This document shows positions 17,071 to 25,392 of a DNA stretch of 64,000 nt, in pieces. The notes beneath the pieces were generated by a model. It searched no databases and was not told where the DNA came from. It saw only the letters and a program-made list of their open reading frames with translations. Origin of the DNA: an uncultured Prevotellaceae bacterium (GTDB taxonomy: Bacteria > Bacteroidota > Bacteroidia > Bacteroidales > Bacteroidaceae); NCBI GenBank assembly GCA_900316585.1, contig ONDM01000003.1:186001-250000 (forward strand). The letters are read 5' to 3'. The translations under genes and the position numbers were made by a program. Position 1 is the first letter of the stretch; each line of letters begins with the position of its first letter.

Positions 17071-18132
17071 ATGGGATTTTTTAATAAAGAAATTAAGATT
17101 GGAAATAAGTGGATTGGTCCTAATCATCCTACTTATTTTATCGCTGAGATTGGTGCCAACTTTGATGGCTCCATTGAAAAGGCTAAGAAATTGGTTGATG
17201 CAGCAAAAGCTGCTGGTGCTGATTGTGCAAAATTTCAGACTTTTGACACTCCAAGAATTGTTTCAGAAGGTGGATTCTCAAAGATGGTTCTTAAGGGTGT
17301 TCATGGCTCTTGGGGTAGAACAGTCAGTGAAGTTTTTAAAGATGCGGAATTCCCAGTAGCTTGGCACAAGGAAATTGCCGACTATTGTGCTCAGGTTGGT
17401 ATTGATTTTTCTACTTCTCCATATTTCAAAGAAGCTGTAGATCTTTGTGTTGATTTGAATGTTCCTTTCATTAAGATTGGTTCTGGTGAGATTACATGGT
17501 TGGAGCAGTTAGATTATATTGCTAGGAAGGGTATTCCAGTAATGCTTGCTACAGGTGATGCTACATTGTCTGAAATTGATGAGGCTGTCAGAACTATCCA
17601 GAAGACAGGAAACAAGGATCTGGTTCTCATGCAGTGCATCACGAATTATCCATCTAAGCTGGATAGTGCTAATGTGAATGTATTAAAGACTTATCAATCT
17701 GCATTCGACGTTTTGACTGGCTATTCAGATCATTCTCCTGGTCATGTCGTTGCTTTAGCATCCGTCGTTCTTGGTGGTCGTGTTATCGAAAAGCATTTCA
17801 CCTTGAACAAGAAAGATAAGGGCCCAGATCATCCACATTCCATGGAACCTGATGAGTTCAAGTTTATGGTTGACTCTATACGTGAAGTGGAGCGTGCCAT
17901 GGGAAGCACTGTAAAGGAAGTAGTGGCAGAAGAAGGTGAGACTGTATTTGTACAGCGTAGATGTCTTTATGCTAAGAACCCCTTGAAAGCTGGTCAGGTG
18001 CTGACTGAGGATGATATTACAGTTCTCCGTCCTGCATTGGGTATCCAGCCGAAGTACAAGCAGACCATTATAGGAAAGAAAGTAAATAAAGATATTCCTG
18101 CAGGGGACCCATTATTCTGGGAAGACCTTTAA
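17071..18132 (+). CDS. pseI: Nonulosonic acid synthase, NeuB/PseI family
   Basis: Condenses a hexosamine-derived sugar with phosphoenolpyruvate to form a nine-carbon 2-keto acid. The 353 residues include a NeuB TIM barrel with YFIAEIGANFDGS near residue 22, KFQTFD near residue 53, IKIGSGEITW near residue 135, the GYSDHSPGH motif near residue 216 and EKHFTLNKKDKGPDH near residue 238. A C-terminal SAF/antifreeze-like domain covers about residues 290-353 (RRCLYA, ITVLRPALGI). It is full-length. The sialic, legionaminic or pseudaminic choice is made from the PseB/PseF neighbours; no 2-epimerase such as NeuC or LegG is seen. Confidence 0.9.
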   Translation: MGFFNKEIKIGNKWIGPNHPTYFIAEIGANFDGSIEKAKKLVDAAKAAGADCAKFQTFDTPRIVSEGGFSKMVLKGVHGSWGRTVSEVFKDAEFPVAWHKEIADYCAQVGIDFSTSPYFKEAVDLCVDLNVPFIKIGSGEITWLEQLDYIARKGIPVMLATGDATLSEIDEAVRTIQKTGNKDLVLMQCITNYPSKLDSANVNVLKTYQSAFDVLTGYSDHSPGHVVALASVVLGGRVIEKHFTLNKKDKGPDHPHSMEPDEFKFMVDSIREVERAMGSTVKEVVAEEGETVFVQRRCLYAKNPLKAGQVLTEDDITVLRPALGIQPKYKQTIIGKKVNKDIPAGDPLFWEDL

Positions 18133-18135
18133 TTT

Positions 18136-18717
18136 ATGACTGAAAAAGAACTATTTATAGCTTTAGTTGATAATGATTCAATTCATCCTTCAGATGCAAT
18201 TATACTTCTTGAAGGTGATGGATTGAATCGTTATGCTGAAGCTGTGAGGCTTTATAAAGAGAAACTGGCACCTAAGATCGTGTTTTCTGGAGGCATTAAC
18301 CAACCAGATTATGGAAGCTATCCTGTAGAACAGGTATTACCGCTTATTTTGGCTGAGGGTGTTCCCAGAGAAGATGTTATTTTAGAGCTAAAGTCCTTGC
18401 AGACAAAACAGCAGTCTGAGGAAGTCTTGAACTTGTGCGAGCAGAATGGCTGGAAAAAAATCATACTAGTCGGCTCTCATTATCATCAATACAGAGCCTT
18501 CCTCACTTTCCTGAAGACGGCAAAGGACAGAAATTCAGATCTAGTCATTTATAATTCTCCTGCCCGAAATTTGAAATGGTTTGCAGATAACCCTTGGGGA
18601 AGCAGGGTTGAATGTTTAGAGGCTGAGTTCGTTAGAATAGAAAATTATACAGCAAAAGGTGATTTGGCAACTTTTGCAGATGCGATAGAATATCAGAAAT
18701 GGAAAGAGCAGCAATAA
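18136..18717 (+). CDS. YdcF/ElyC-like DUF218 protein
   Basis: Protein of 193 residues of the DUF218 (SanA/ElyC/YdcF) family. It has AIILLEGDGLNRYAEAV near residue 21, IVFSGG near residue 50 with the conserved SGG, and a later ILVGSHYHQYRA segment near residue 110. It has no N-terminal membrane helix, unlike SanA and ElyC, so it is probably cytoplasmic. The family is linked to envelope and cell-wall metabolism, but biochemical roles are poorly known. It starts 3 nt after pseI and is followed by an overlapping hypothetical gene. It could be a hydrolase of a sugar intermediate. Confidence 0.75.
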   Translation: MTEKELFIALVDNDSIHPSDAIILLEGDGLNRYAEAVRLYKEKLAPKIVFSGGINQPDYGSYPVEQVLPLILAEGVPREDVILELKSLQTKQQSEEVLNLCEQNGWKKIILVGSHYHQYRAFLTFLKTAKDRNSDLVIYNSPARNLKWFADNPWGSRVECLEAEFVRIENYTAKGDLATFADAIEYQKWKEQQ

Positions 18718-19325
18718 AAGAATTATTCGGAAAGAATTATCTGGGAAAGGAAGAATTGAAGCCTTTTCTGGAAAAACTAGGATGTGATTCATCTATGGTT
18801 GAAGAGCCTCAGGTTCAATATGACGATGAAGTGTTATATAAAGCCGCTGCGAATAATTATATCCTTATTTGGGGCATTGGACATTTAGATGGCAAAAATA
18901 TTAACCTGCTCTTTCTCAGAGATGTTTTTGGCATCGATCCAGAAGTCTCAGAGCCTTGTTTATATAATCAGGACTGGTATCTGAAGGAGGATTTTATGAA
19001 CATCACACTTCAAGATAAGTGGTACCTAATAAAGAAAGATGTTTATGAGGATTCCAGAGCTGTTATGCCAAATGACTTGGAGAATAAAGGCTTGAACTTT
19101 CCTCCTGCAGTATTATGTGTCTATACGTTCTTTGCATATTATTTTGCCAATGAAGAATACATTTGGTATCATGATTTCGTTTGGTGCAATGACAGAGACC
19201 ATAATGGAGACAGAGTCTACGTCGGGAAGTACCATGATGTAGATGGAGTGAATAAAAATGGATTCAGTATCCACCGTCATCTCGCTTTAAGAGATTGTTA
19301 TGCCAGTTCAAATTATATAGGCTGA
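18699..19325 (+). CDS. Hypothetical protein in the nonulosonate section
   Basis: Unrecognised soluble protein of 208 residues overlapping the DUF218 gene by 19 bp. It has no signal peptide or membrane segment. It is unusually rich in Trp, Tyr and Asp, with clusters such as WYHDFVWCND near residue 159 and DRDHNGDRVYVGKY near residue 168; its C-terminal half includes HRHLALRDCYASSNY. The overlap and the shared operon point to a role next to the DUF218 protein. I cannot assign a fold. Confidence 0.7.
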   Translation: MERAAIKELFGKNYLGKEELKPFLEKLGCDSSMVEEPQVQYDDEVLYKAAANNYILIWGIGHLDGKNINLLFLRDVFGIDPEVSEPCLYNQDWYLKEDFMNITLQDKWYLIKKDVYEDSRAVMPNDLENKGLNFPPAVLCVYTFFAYYFANEEYIWYHDFVWCNDRDHNGDRVYVGKYHDVDGVNKNGFSIHRHLALRDCYASSNYIG

Positions 19326-19355
19326 TTTTATTAAGTTGTAATTAAATAGTAAAGT

Positions 19356-20504
19356 ATGGCATTTAAGATTCCTTTCAATAAACCCTATTTAACGGGAAAA
19401 GAGGCACATTATATGTATCAGGCTGTTTACACCGGAAAACTCTCGGGAAATGGTGTGTACACGCAAAAGTGTCAGAAATTCTTTGAACAGAAGTATGGTT
19501 TTAAGAAAACATTGTTAACCACTTCATGCACCGATGCTTTGGAGATGTGTGCCATTTTGTGCGATGTGGGGCCCGGTGATGAGGTGATTGTTCCGTCTTA
19601 TACTTTTGTCTCATCAGCTTTGGCTTTTGTAAGGCAGGGATGTAAGATCGTTTTTGCCGATTCTATGGACCGTAATCCGAATATTGATGCAGATAAGCTG
19701 GAATCACTTATAACTCCCAAGACAAAAGTAATAGTACCTGTTCATTATGCAGGTGTTGCATGTGATATGGACAAGATAATGGAAATAGCCGACAAGCATG
19801 GCTTAATCGTTGTGGAAGATGCAGCACAGGCTATCGACAGCTATTATAAAGGAAGACCATTGGGTACCATAGGGCACCTTTCAGCTTTCTCATTCCATGA
19901 AACCAAGAATATCATATCTGGTGAAGGTGGCCTTTTAGGTATCAATGATGAACGTTTCATACGGCGTTCTGAAATTATTTGGGAAAAAGGAACAAATCGA
20001 AGTGAGTTCTTCCGTGGGGAGGTGAACAAATACGGTTGGTGTGATACGGGATCTTCATTTCTTCCTTCAGAGGTAATCAGCGCTTTCCTATGGGCTCAAC
20101 TGGAGAGTCTGGACGATATTCAGAATAAGCGTAAGCAATTGTGGAGACAGTATTATGCAGGTTTGGAATCTTTAGCTGCCAAGGGTTATTTCAGGTTACC
20201 TGATATTCCTTCCTATGCAACGAACAATGCCCACATGTTTTATTTGGTTTGCAATAACCTGGAGGAACGGAGCGGTTTAATAAAATATTTGAAAGAGCAT
20301 GATGTGTTGAGTGTCTTCCATTACCTCAGTCTACATCAAAGCGAGTATTATACCACTCATTATTCAGAGATTCCTAGTCTTCCAAATTGCGACAGATATG
20401 CTGACTGTCTTGTAAGATTGCCTATGTTCTATGAATTGAAGGCAGAGCAGGTTGACTATATTGTTAATCTCATAAGTAATTATTATTTAAAAAAAATAAA
20501 TTAG
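19356..20504 (+). CDS. wecE: WecE/RffA-like dTDP-4-keto-6-deoxyhexose aminotransferase
   Basis: PLP-dependent sugar aminotransferase (DegT/DnrJ/EryC1 family) of 382 residues. It closely follows enterobacterial WecE, which makes dTDP-Fuc4N: IPFNKPYLTGKE, GKLSGNGVYT, LLTTSCTDALEM, GDEVIVPSYTFVS, VPVHYAGVACDMD, the Schiff-base lysine in SFHETKNI near residue 190, and EKGTNRSEFFRGEV. The likely product is a 4-amino-4,6-dideoxyhexose. RmlA/RmlB-type genes for dTDP-4-keto-6-deoxyglucose are not in the window and would have to be supplied elsewhere. It leads the amino-sugar acylation cassette that follows. Confidence 0.9.
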   Translation: MAFKIPFNKPYLTGKEAHYMYQAVYTGKLSGNGVYTQKCQKFFEQKYGFKKTLLTTSCTDALEMCAILCDVGPGDEVIVPSYTFVSSALAFVRQGCKIVFADSMDRNPNIDADKLESLITPKTKVIVPVHYAGVACDMDKIMEIADKHGLIVVEDAAQAIDSYYKGRPLGTIGHLSAFSFHETKNIISGEGGLLGINDERFIRRSEIIWEKGTNRSEFFRGEVNKYGWCDTGSSFLPSEVISAFLWAQLESLDDIQNKRKQLWRQYYAGLESLAAKGYFRLPDIPSYATNNAHMFYLVCNNLEERSGLIKYLKEHDVLSVFHYLSLHQSEYYTTHYSEIPSLPNCDRYADCLVRLPMFYELKAEQVDYIVNLISNYYLKKIN

Positions 20505-20510
20505 TTCAAT

Positions 20511-21452
20511 ATGCTACTTTCGGTAGTATCTCCCATATATAAGGGCGAGAAAATGATGGAAGAGCTAGTCTCCCGCATAGAGGCAGCTGTAAGTTCATTT
20601 ACTGATGATTATGAAATTATTCTAGTGAATGACTGTTCCCCTGATGATTCTTGGACAAAGATGCAGGAGATATGTGCTGTCGATAAAAAGGTGAAGGGTT
20701 TAAACCTTTCCCGTAATTTTGGACAGCATTATGCCATTACAGCTGGCCTTTCCAAGACTCGTGGCGAATGGGTCGTTGTCATGGACTGTGATTTGCAGGA
20801 TGTTCCGGAAGAGATTCCGAATCTCTTTTCCAAAGCGCAGGAAGGCTATGACACGGTATTTGCACAGCGTATAGTCCGTCAAGACACTTTCTTTAAGAAA
20901 TTGTCTTCCGCATCATTTCATTATATATTGACTGTATTGACCGGCACTAAGACTGATAAATCAGTAGCCAACTTTGGAATCTATAATCGAAAGGTGATAA
21001 AAGCCGTTTTGTCTATGGGCGATGCTATCCGGAATTTCCCATCCATGGTTCGTTGGGTAGGATTTAAGCAAGGTTATCTTCCTGTCAAACATGCCCAAAG
21101 GGCGGAAGGAACGTCTGGATATAACTTCTTCAAACTTATTAGGTTGGCAGAGAATACGATTATCAATTTCTCAAATAAGCCATTGCTTTTGGTGCTACGT
21201 TTGGGATTTGTAGTTGTTATTTTATCCATTCTTATTGCTCTTTTCTATCTGATTAGCTATTTGTTGGGATTTATTCAGGTAAGTGGTTTTACTACTCTTA
21301 TCATTTCCGTTTGGCTGATTGGCGGTCTTCTCATGTCTGTCATCGGTGTGGTAGGGCTTTATATCAGTAAAATCTTCGACCGTGTTAAAGGTCGTCCTGT
21401 CTTTATTATTGGGGAAGAATTGAATTTTGATGGAGAAAATGGAACTGAGTGA
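20511..21452 (+). CDS. Membrane GT2 glycosyltransferase, ArnC/GtrB/DPM1-like
   Basis: Polyprenyl-phosphate glycosyltransferase type of 313 residues. The GT-A domain has VVSPIYKGEK (residues 5-14), ILVNDCSPDDSW near residue 37 and MDCDLQDVPEE near residue 89. Two C-terminal transmembrane helices lie near residues 232-260 and 265-287, with the final RVKGRPVFII segment typical of the family. It may load the amino sugar onto undecaprenyl phosphate, or attach it to the repeat. It sits directly between the aminotransferase and the GNAT, whose gene overlaps its end. This resembles the logic of Ara4N-type modification (inference). Confidence 0.87.
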   Translation: MLLSVVSPIYKGEKMMEELVSRIEAAVSSFTDDYEIILVNDCSPDDSWTKMQEICAVDKKVKGLNLSRNFGQHYAITAGLSKTRGEWVVVMDCDLQDVPEEIPNLFSKAQEGYDTVFAQRIVRQDTFFKKLSSASFHYILTVLTGTKTDKSVANFGIYNRKVIKAVLSMGDAIRNFPSMVRWVGFKQGYLPVKHAQRAEGTSGYNFFKLIRLAENTIINFSNKPLLLVLRLGFVVVILSILIALFYLISYLLGFIQVSGFTTLIISVWLIGGLLMSVIGVVGLYISKIFDRVKGRPVFIIGEELNFDGENGTE

Positions 21453-21999
21453 ATATGAGACCCTCTCCAAGTATGGGGTTACCTTGCATCTACTTACTCA
21501 TGACAAAATAGAGTTGCTCAGGACTTGGAGAAACCATCCCAAGATTCAGAAAAGGATGGAGTTCAGGGAGGAGATTACTCCGGAAATGCAGGAGAAATGG
21601 TTCCAGAAAATAAGCACTAGCGGCAGGGACTTTTACTATATTATTGAGTATCAAGGCAAGGAGATTGGCTGTATCAACATCCGTGACGTGGATTTTGAGA
21701 AGGGTGAGGGAGAGCCAGGTATATTCATTTGGGATGATGATTATCTGGGAACGGATGTACCGACTAGGGCTTCATTCTGCATGGGCGACTTTGTCTGGGA
21801 TGTATTGAAACTGAAGAGGGAAGTAATACATGTACTCAAGGATAACAAGCAAGCCATTTTGTACAACAAGCAAAAGGGCTTCAAGTTATCTCCTAATCAG
21901 GAAGATGTATATAATCAGGAATATACCTTGACAGCCGAGGACGCAGCGAAAAAATCCAAGCGTATCAAGGCTTTTCTATTAAAAGAAAATAATTTATAA
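21430..21999 (+). CDS. GNAT-family N-acyltransferase
   Basis: GCN5-related N-acyltransferase of about 189 residues, similar in layout to PseH and WecD-like sugar N-acetyltransferases: LRTWRNHPKIQKRM near residue 34, FYYIIEYQGKEIGCINIRDVD near residues 74-94, and a terminal helix with NKQAILYNKQKGFK near residue 138. The start is uncertain: ATG at 21,430 or 21,439; the second has GGAG just upstream. Both overlap the preceding gene. It probably acylates the 4-amino group of the WecE product. The ACP immediately downstream suggests an acyl-ACP donor, which is inference. Confidence 0.85.
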   Translation: MEKMELSEYETLSKYGVTLHLLTHDKIELLRTWRNHPKIQKRMEFREEITPEMQEKWFQKISTSGRDFYYIIEYQGKEIGCINIRDVDFEKGEGEPGIFIWDDDYLGTDVPTRASFCMGDFVWDVLKLKREVIHVLKDNKQAILYNKQKGFKLSPNQEDVYNQEYTLTAEDAAKKSKRIKAFLLKENNL

Positions 22000-22009
22000 T
22001 TATAGAGTT

Positions 22010-22246
22010 ATGGAAATTAATGAATTCATTGAGAATTTGGCAGATCAGTTCGATGATATCGATGTAGCATCTTTGACTCCTACAACTGTTTTCAAGGAGT
22101 TGGAAGATTGGACTTCATTGGTTGCTCTGTCAGTGATTGCTATGATTGATGAGGAGTATGATGTCCTTTTGAAAGGTGAGGATATCAAGAACGCATCTAC
22201 CATAGAGGATTTATTCAATACAGTAAAGTCAAAGCAAGAAGAATAG
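22010..22246 (+). CDS. Acyl carrier protein-like protein (paralogue of 13,065)
   Basis: Acidic ACP of 78 residues with the phosphopantetheine-site Ser in WTSL near residue 36, the same noncanonical site as the ACP at 13,065. Shared blocks (FIENLADQFDD, LKGEDIKNASTIEDLF) make the two clear paralogues. It lies 10 nt after the GNAT and 7 nt before two FabG-like genes. It is a likely carrier for the acyl chain built by this cassette. It would need a phosphopantetheinyl transferase encoded elsewhere. Confidence 0.87.
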   Translation: MEINEFIENLADQFDDIDVASLTPTTVFKELEDWTSLVALSVIAMIDEEYDVLLKGEDIKNASTIEDLFNTVKSKQEE

Positions 22247-22253
22247 ATTTCTG

Positions 22254-23006
22254 ATGAGTGCAAATTACAATCCATTTTCTTTAGCTGGCAAGAAAATTCT
22301 TGTCACTGGTGCATCTTCCGGAATAGGGCAAAGAACAGCCATAGAGTGTTCCAGACTTGGAGCCCAGGTTGTCATCACAGCCAGAAATGAGGAACGTCTT
22401 CAGGAAACTTTTTCCAAGTTGGAGGGAGAGGGACATGAAGCCTTGATTGCAGACTTGACAAATAATGGCCAGTTAGAGAAATTAATTTCTTTAGTTAGAG
22501 AAATAAATGGAGTCGTTCTTTGCGCAGGCAAGTCAATGACTGCGCCTTTCCCTTTTTGTACGCCAGAGAAATTTGAGGAGGTGTTTCGTGTCAATTTCTT
22601 CTCTCAGATGGAATTGTTGCGGTTGTTGGTGAAAAAGAAAGTTTTGGTCAAACAGTCCTCTGTCGTTTTCGTTTCTTCTATTGGGGGAATAGAGCGCTTC
22701 AGTTTGGGAAATGGTGTCTATGGAGCATCAAAAGCAGCCATCCATTCCATGATGCAGACTTGTGCTAAGGAACTGGCTCCTAAGAAAATCCGGGTGAACA
22801 GTGTTAACCCTGGAATGGTCAATACACCTTTGATAGAAGAGCTGGGGATTTCCTCAGAGCAGTTGGCTTCTGACATGCAGAATTATCCTTTGAAGAGATT
22901 TGGGGAACCGGAAGATATTGCCTATGGCATCATTTATCTTCTCTCTGATGCTTCTTCGTGGGTAACAGGTCATGCATTGGTAATCGATGGAGGTGTAACA
23001 GTTTAA
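22254..23006 (+). CDS. FabG-like short-chain reductase (first of two)
   Basis: Classical SDR of 250 residues: [10 protein letters not shown] near residue 17, the VLCAGKS strand near residue 87, catalytic Ser in FVSSIGG near residue 140, YGASK near residue 157 and the C-terminal [11 protein letters not shown]. The overall pattern is that of 3-oxoacyl-ACP reductase. With an ACP upstream and a ketosynthase downstream it probably reduces a beta-keto group on the carrier-bound chain. The next gene encodes a second, only distantly similar SDR, so two distinct keto reductions are possible. Confidence 0.88.
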   Translation: MSANYNPFSLAGKKILVTGASSGIGQRTAIECSRLGAQVVITARNEERLQETFSKLEGEGHEALIADLTNNGQLEKLISLVREINGVVLCAGKSMTAPFPFCTPEKFEEVFRVNFFSQMELLRLLVKKKVLVKQSSVVFVSSIGGIERFSLGNGVYGASKAAIHSMMQTCAKELAPKKIRVNSVNPGMVNTPLIEELGISSEQLASDMQNYPLKRFGEPEDIAYGIIYLLSDASSWVTGHALVIDGGVTV

Positions 23007-23009
23007 GAT

Positions 23010-23744
23010 ATGGATTTACTGAAAGACAAGATTGCAATAGTCACCGGTGCAGGTGCCGGTATTGGTCGTTCCACAGCCGATTTGTATGCGAAGGAAGGTG
23101 CCATAGTATATGCCATGGATATTAAGGGTCTGGAGTGGATCGAGTCCGCTGACTATGCGTCAGGTAGGATTTATCCTGTAGAGATGGATATCTGTGACTT
23201 TACAGCCGTTAAGCAGCAGATAGTCGCCATAAAAAAGGAGCATGGACACATTGATATTTTAGCAAATATCGCTGGTCTGATATCCTATGAATTGATGCAT
23301 ATGATTGATTTTGACCGATTCCGCAAGATGTTTGAGGTCAATGTCATTGCGCTCACCTACATGACTCAGCTGGTTTCCCGTATCATGATGAGGCAACAGT
23401 GTGGTTCCATCATCAATATGGCCAGCATGGTAGGTCTGAAGGGAGCAAAAGGACAGCTTTCATACTCGGCTACCAAAGGGGCAGTGATTTCTGTGACGAA
23501 GTCTGCTGCAAAGGAGTTGGCAGAATATAAGATCCGTGTCAATGCAATAGCTCCTGGCATGGTGGGCTCAGAGCGTTTCAAGGCTGTGCTGGAAGAGAAG
23601 TTTGCACAAAAGATCAATGATATTCCGTTTGGCCGTCTGGCTGAGCCTGAAGAAGTGGCCCAGTTGTGTCTTTTCCTGGCTTCCGACTCATCTTCCTATA
23701 TCACGGGGCAGGTGATTGGAATCGATGGTGCCGCAATTATTTAA
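23010..23744 (+). CDS. FabG-like short-chain reductase (second of two)
   Basis: Classical SDR of 244 residues: [12 protein letters not shown] near residue 10, ILANIAGL near residue 86, catalytic Ser in NMASMVG near residue 136, YSATK near residue 153 and [11 protein letters not shown] at the end. It starts 3 nt after the first SDR gene. No dehydratase or enoyl reductase is encoded in the cassette, so the expected end product keeps one or more hydroxyl groups. It may instead act on the sugar or on another oxidised acyl carbon. Confidence 0.88.
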   Translation: MDLLKDKIAIVTGAGAGIGRSTADLYAKEGAIVYAMDIKGLEWIESADYASGRIYPVEMDICDFTAVKQQIVAIKKEHGHIDILANIAGLISYELMHMIDFDRFRKMFEVNVIALTYMTQLVSRIMMRQQCGSIINMASMVGLKGAKGQLSYSATKGAVISVTKSAAKELAEYKIRVNAIAPGMVGSERFKAVLEEKFAQKINDIPFGRLAEPEEVAQLCLFLASDSSSYITGQVIGIDGAAII

Positions 23745-23753
23745 CAGCAGATT

Positions 23754-25139
23754 ATGTTTCTTCAACTAGACGAAAAGGATCCTTCAAAAATTGCAGTGAT
23801 TGATGACAGCGGCTCATCACTCACCTATGGTAGTCTTTGCTCCTATGCAGAGGAACTGAAGAAGGTATTGCCTTATAGGACGTTAGTCTTTTTAATGGCA
23901 GAGAACTGTATAGGCTCTCTGATTGGCTATACCTCTTTCCTGAATAATCATGTGGTGCCTCTGATTCTTAGCAACAAGACAGAGAAGACCTTGTTTGATA
24001 ATCTGTATGCCACTTACCAGCCGGAATATCTGTGGTTGCCTACATCCAGGACTGATGAATTTGGACAAGAGCCTTTGTATTCGGCTTTCGGATATTCTTT
24101 AATTAGGACAGGTAATCCTACTCCGGAACTCTTCGAGGAGCTGTCTTTGCTGCTCCCGACCTCAGGCTCTACAGGCAGTCCAAAGTTGGTCCGTCATAGC
24201 TACCGGAATATAGAGGCTAATGCTGAGAATGTGAAGAATCTCTTCCGACTCACTCCATCGGAAAGGGCAATGGGGGTTCTCCCTATGCATTATACGATGG
24301 GACTCTCTGTTATTGCCAGTCATCTGCATGCTGGAGCTACAGTTTTGCTCTGTGGAAAGTCGTTGCTTGACCGGGGATTCTGGAGTATGCTGAAGGATCA
24401 GCATGCCACTAGTTTTACCGGTGTACCATACAGTTTTGAACTGCTTGCCAAATTGCGGTTCTTCCGTATGGATCTCCCGGATTTGAAGATAGTGACCCAG
24501 GGTGGTGGCAAACTGACCGAAGAGATGTGGCAGGCATTGGTAAACTATGCCCAGGACAAAGGCAAGAAGTTCATTGCTACCTATGGACAGTCCGAGTGTA
24601 CGGCCAGAATGGCCTATCTCCCGGCAGAACTGGCAGCAGATAAAGTATGCAGCATCGGTATTGCAGAGCCAGGTGGCCGGTTGTCCATCATAAACAATGA
24701 CGGAGTCGAGACTTTTGAAGGCGAAGATTCTGGAGAAATGGTCTACCGTGGGGAGAATGTGACCTTGGGATATGCCAATTCTAAGGAGGATCTCCTGAAA
24801 GGAGATGAGAATCACGGGATTATGCACACGGGCGACTTGGCCCGTCGGGATGCAGACGGATGTTATTATATCATTGGCCGTTTAAAGCGTTTCCTGAAGA
24901 TTTTCGGGTTACGCATAGGACTGGATGAGGTGGAGAACCTGATCCGTTCCAACTATGACACAGATTGCTATTGCAGTGGCGACGATGAGAAACTGCTGGT
25001 TAAGCTCACCAATCCTGCAATCGCAGAAGAAATACCTCATTTCATAGAAGAAAAGACACATCTTTTCTATCAGCGGGTAAGCGTAGAGATTGTGGACAGA
25101 ATTCTCAGGAATGAGACAGGTAAGGTAATTAATCAATAA
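23754..25139 (+). CDS. Acyl-CoA/acyl-ACP synthetase, AMP-forming (ANL superfamily)
   Basis: Adenylating enzyme of 461 residues. Core motifs are present: LLLPTSGSTGSPK near residue 132 (A3), TYGQSEC near residue 279 (A5), HTGDLARRD near residue 361 (A7), GRLKRFLKIFGLRI near residue 374 (A8), and the catalytic lysine in ETGKVINQ at the extreme C-terminus (A10). It probably activates a short carboxylic acid and loads it onto one of the ACPs. It is shorter than typical fatty acyl-CoA ligases, nearer to stand-alone adenylation enzymes. An ACP gene follows 13 nt downstream. Confidence 0.88.
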   Translation: MFLQLDEKDPSKIAVIDDSGSSLTYGSLCSYAEELKKVLPYRTLVFLMAENCIGSLIGYTSFLNNHVVPLILSNKTEKTLFDNLYATYQPEYLWLPTSRTDEFGQEPLYSAFGYSLIRTGNPTPELFEELSLLLPTSGSTGSPKLVRHSYRNIEANAENVKNLFRLTPSERAMGVLPMHYTMGLSVIASHLHAGATVLLCGKSLLDRGFWSMLKDQHATSFTGVPYSFELLAKLRFFRMDLPDLKIVTQGGGKLTEEMWQALVNYAQDKGKKFIATYGQSECTARMAYLPAELAADKVCSIGIAEPGGRLSIINNDGVETFEGEDSGEMVYRGENVTLGYANSKEDLLKGDENHGIMHTGDLARRDADGCYYIIGRLKRFLKIFGLRIGLDEVENLIRSNYDTDCYCSGDDEKLLVKLTNPAIAEEIPHFIEEKTHLFYQRVSVEIVDRILRNETGKVINQ

Positions 25140-25152
25140 ACAAGATAAGATC

Positions 25153-25392
25153 ATGACAAATCTGGAAAAACTGGATAAGATTTTTGTAGAGGTGTTTTCC
25201 TGTAAGGAAGAGGAACTGGGACCCGACTTCAACAAGGATAATGTTGGTATCTGGGACTCTGTTCATCAGTTGAGCCTGACTTCTTCCATCGAAGATGATT
25301 TTGACATCATGCTTGATGTGGAAGATATTATCGGCTGCACTTCTTATGAGGCTGTAAAAGAAATACTTGCAAAATATGAAATAGAACTCTGA
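25153..25392 (+). CDS. Acyl carrier protein (canonical DSV site)
   Basis: ACP of 79 residues with the phosphopantetheine Ser in IWDSVHQL near residue 36, closer to the canonical DSL motif than the other two ACPs in the window. It is acidic with four predicted helices (VFSCKEEELGPDF, SSIEDDFDIML, YEAVKEILAKY). Its stop overlaps the ketosynthase start (TGATG), so the two are translationally coupled. Likely the carrier used by the adjacent ligase and ketosynthase, while the WTSL-type ACP may present the finished acyl group. Confidence 0.9.
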   Translation: MTNLEKLDKIFVEVFSCKEEELGPDFNKDNVGIWDSVHQLSLTSSIEDDFDIMLDVEDIIGCTSYEAVKEILAKYEIEL

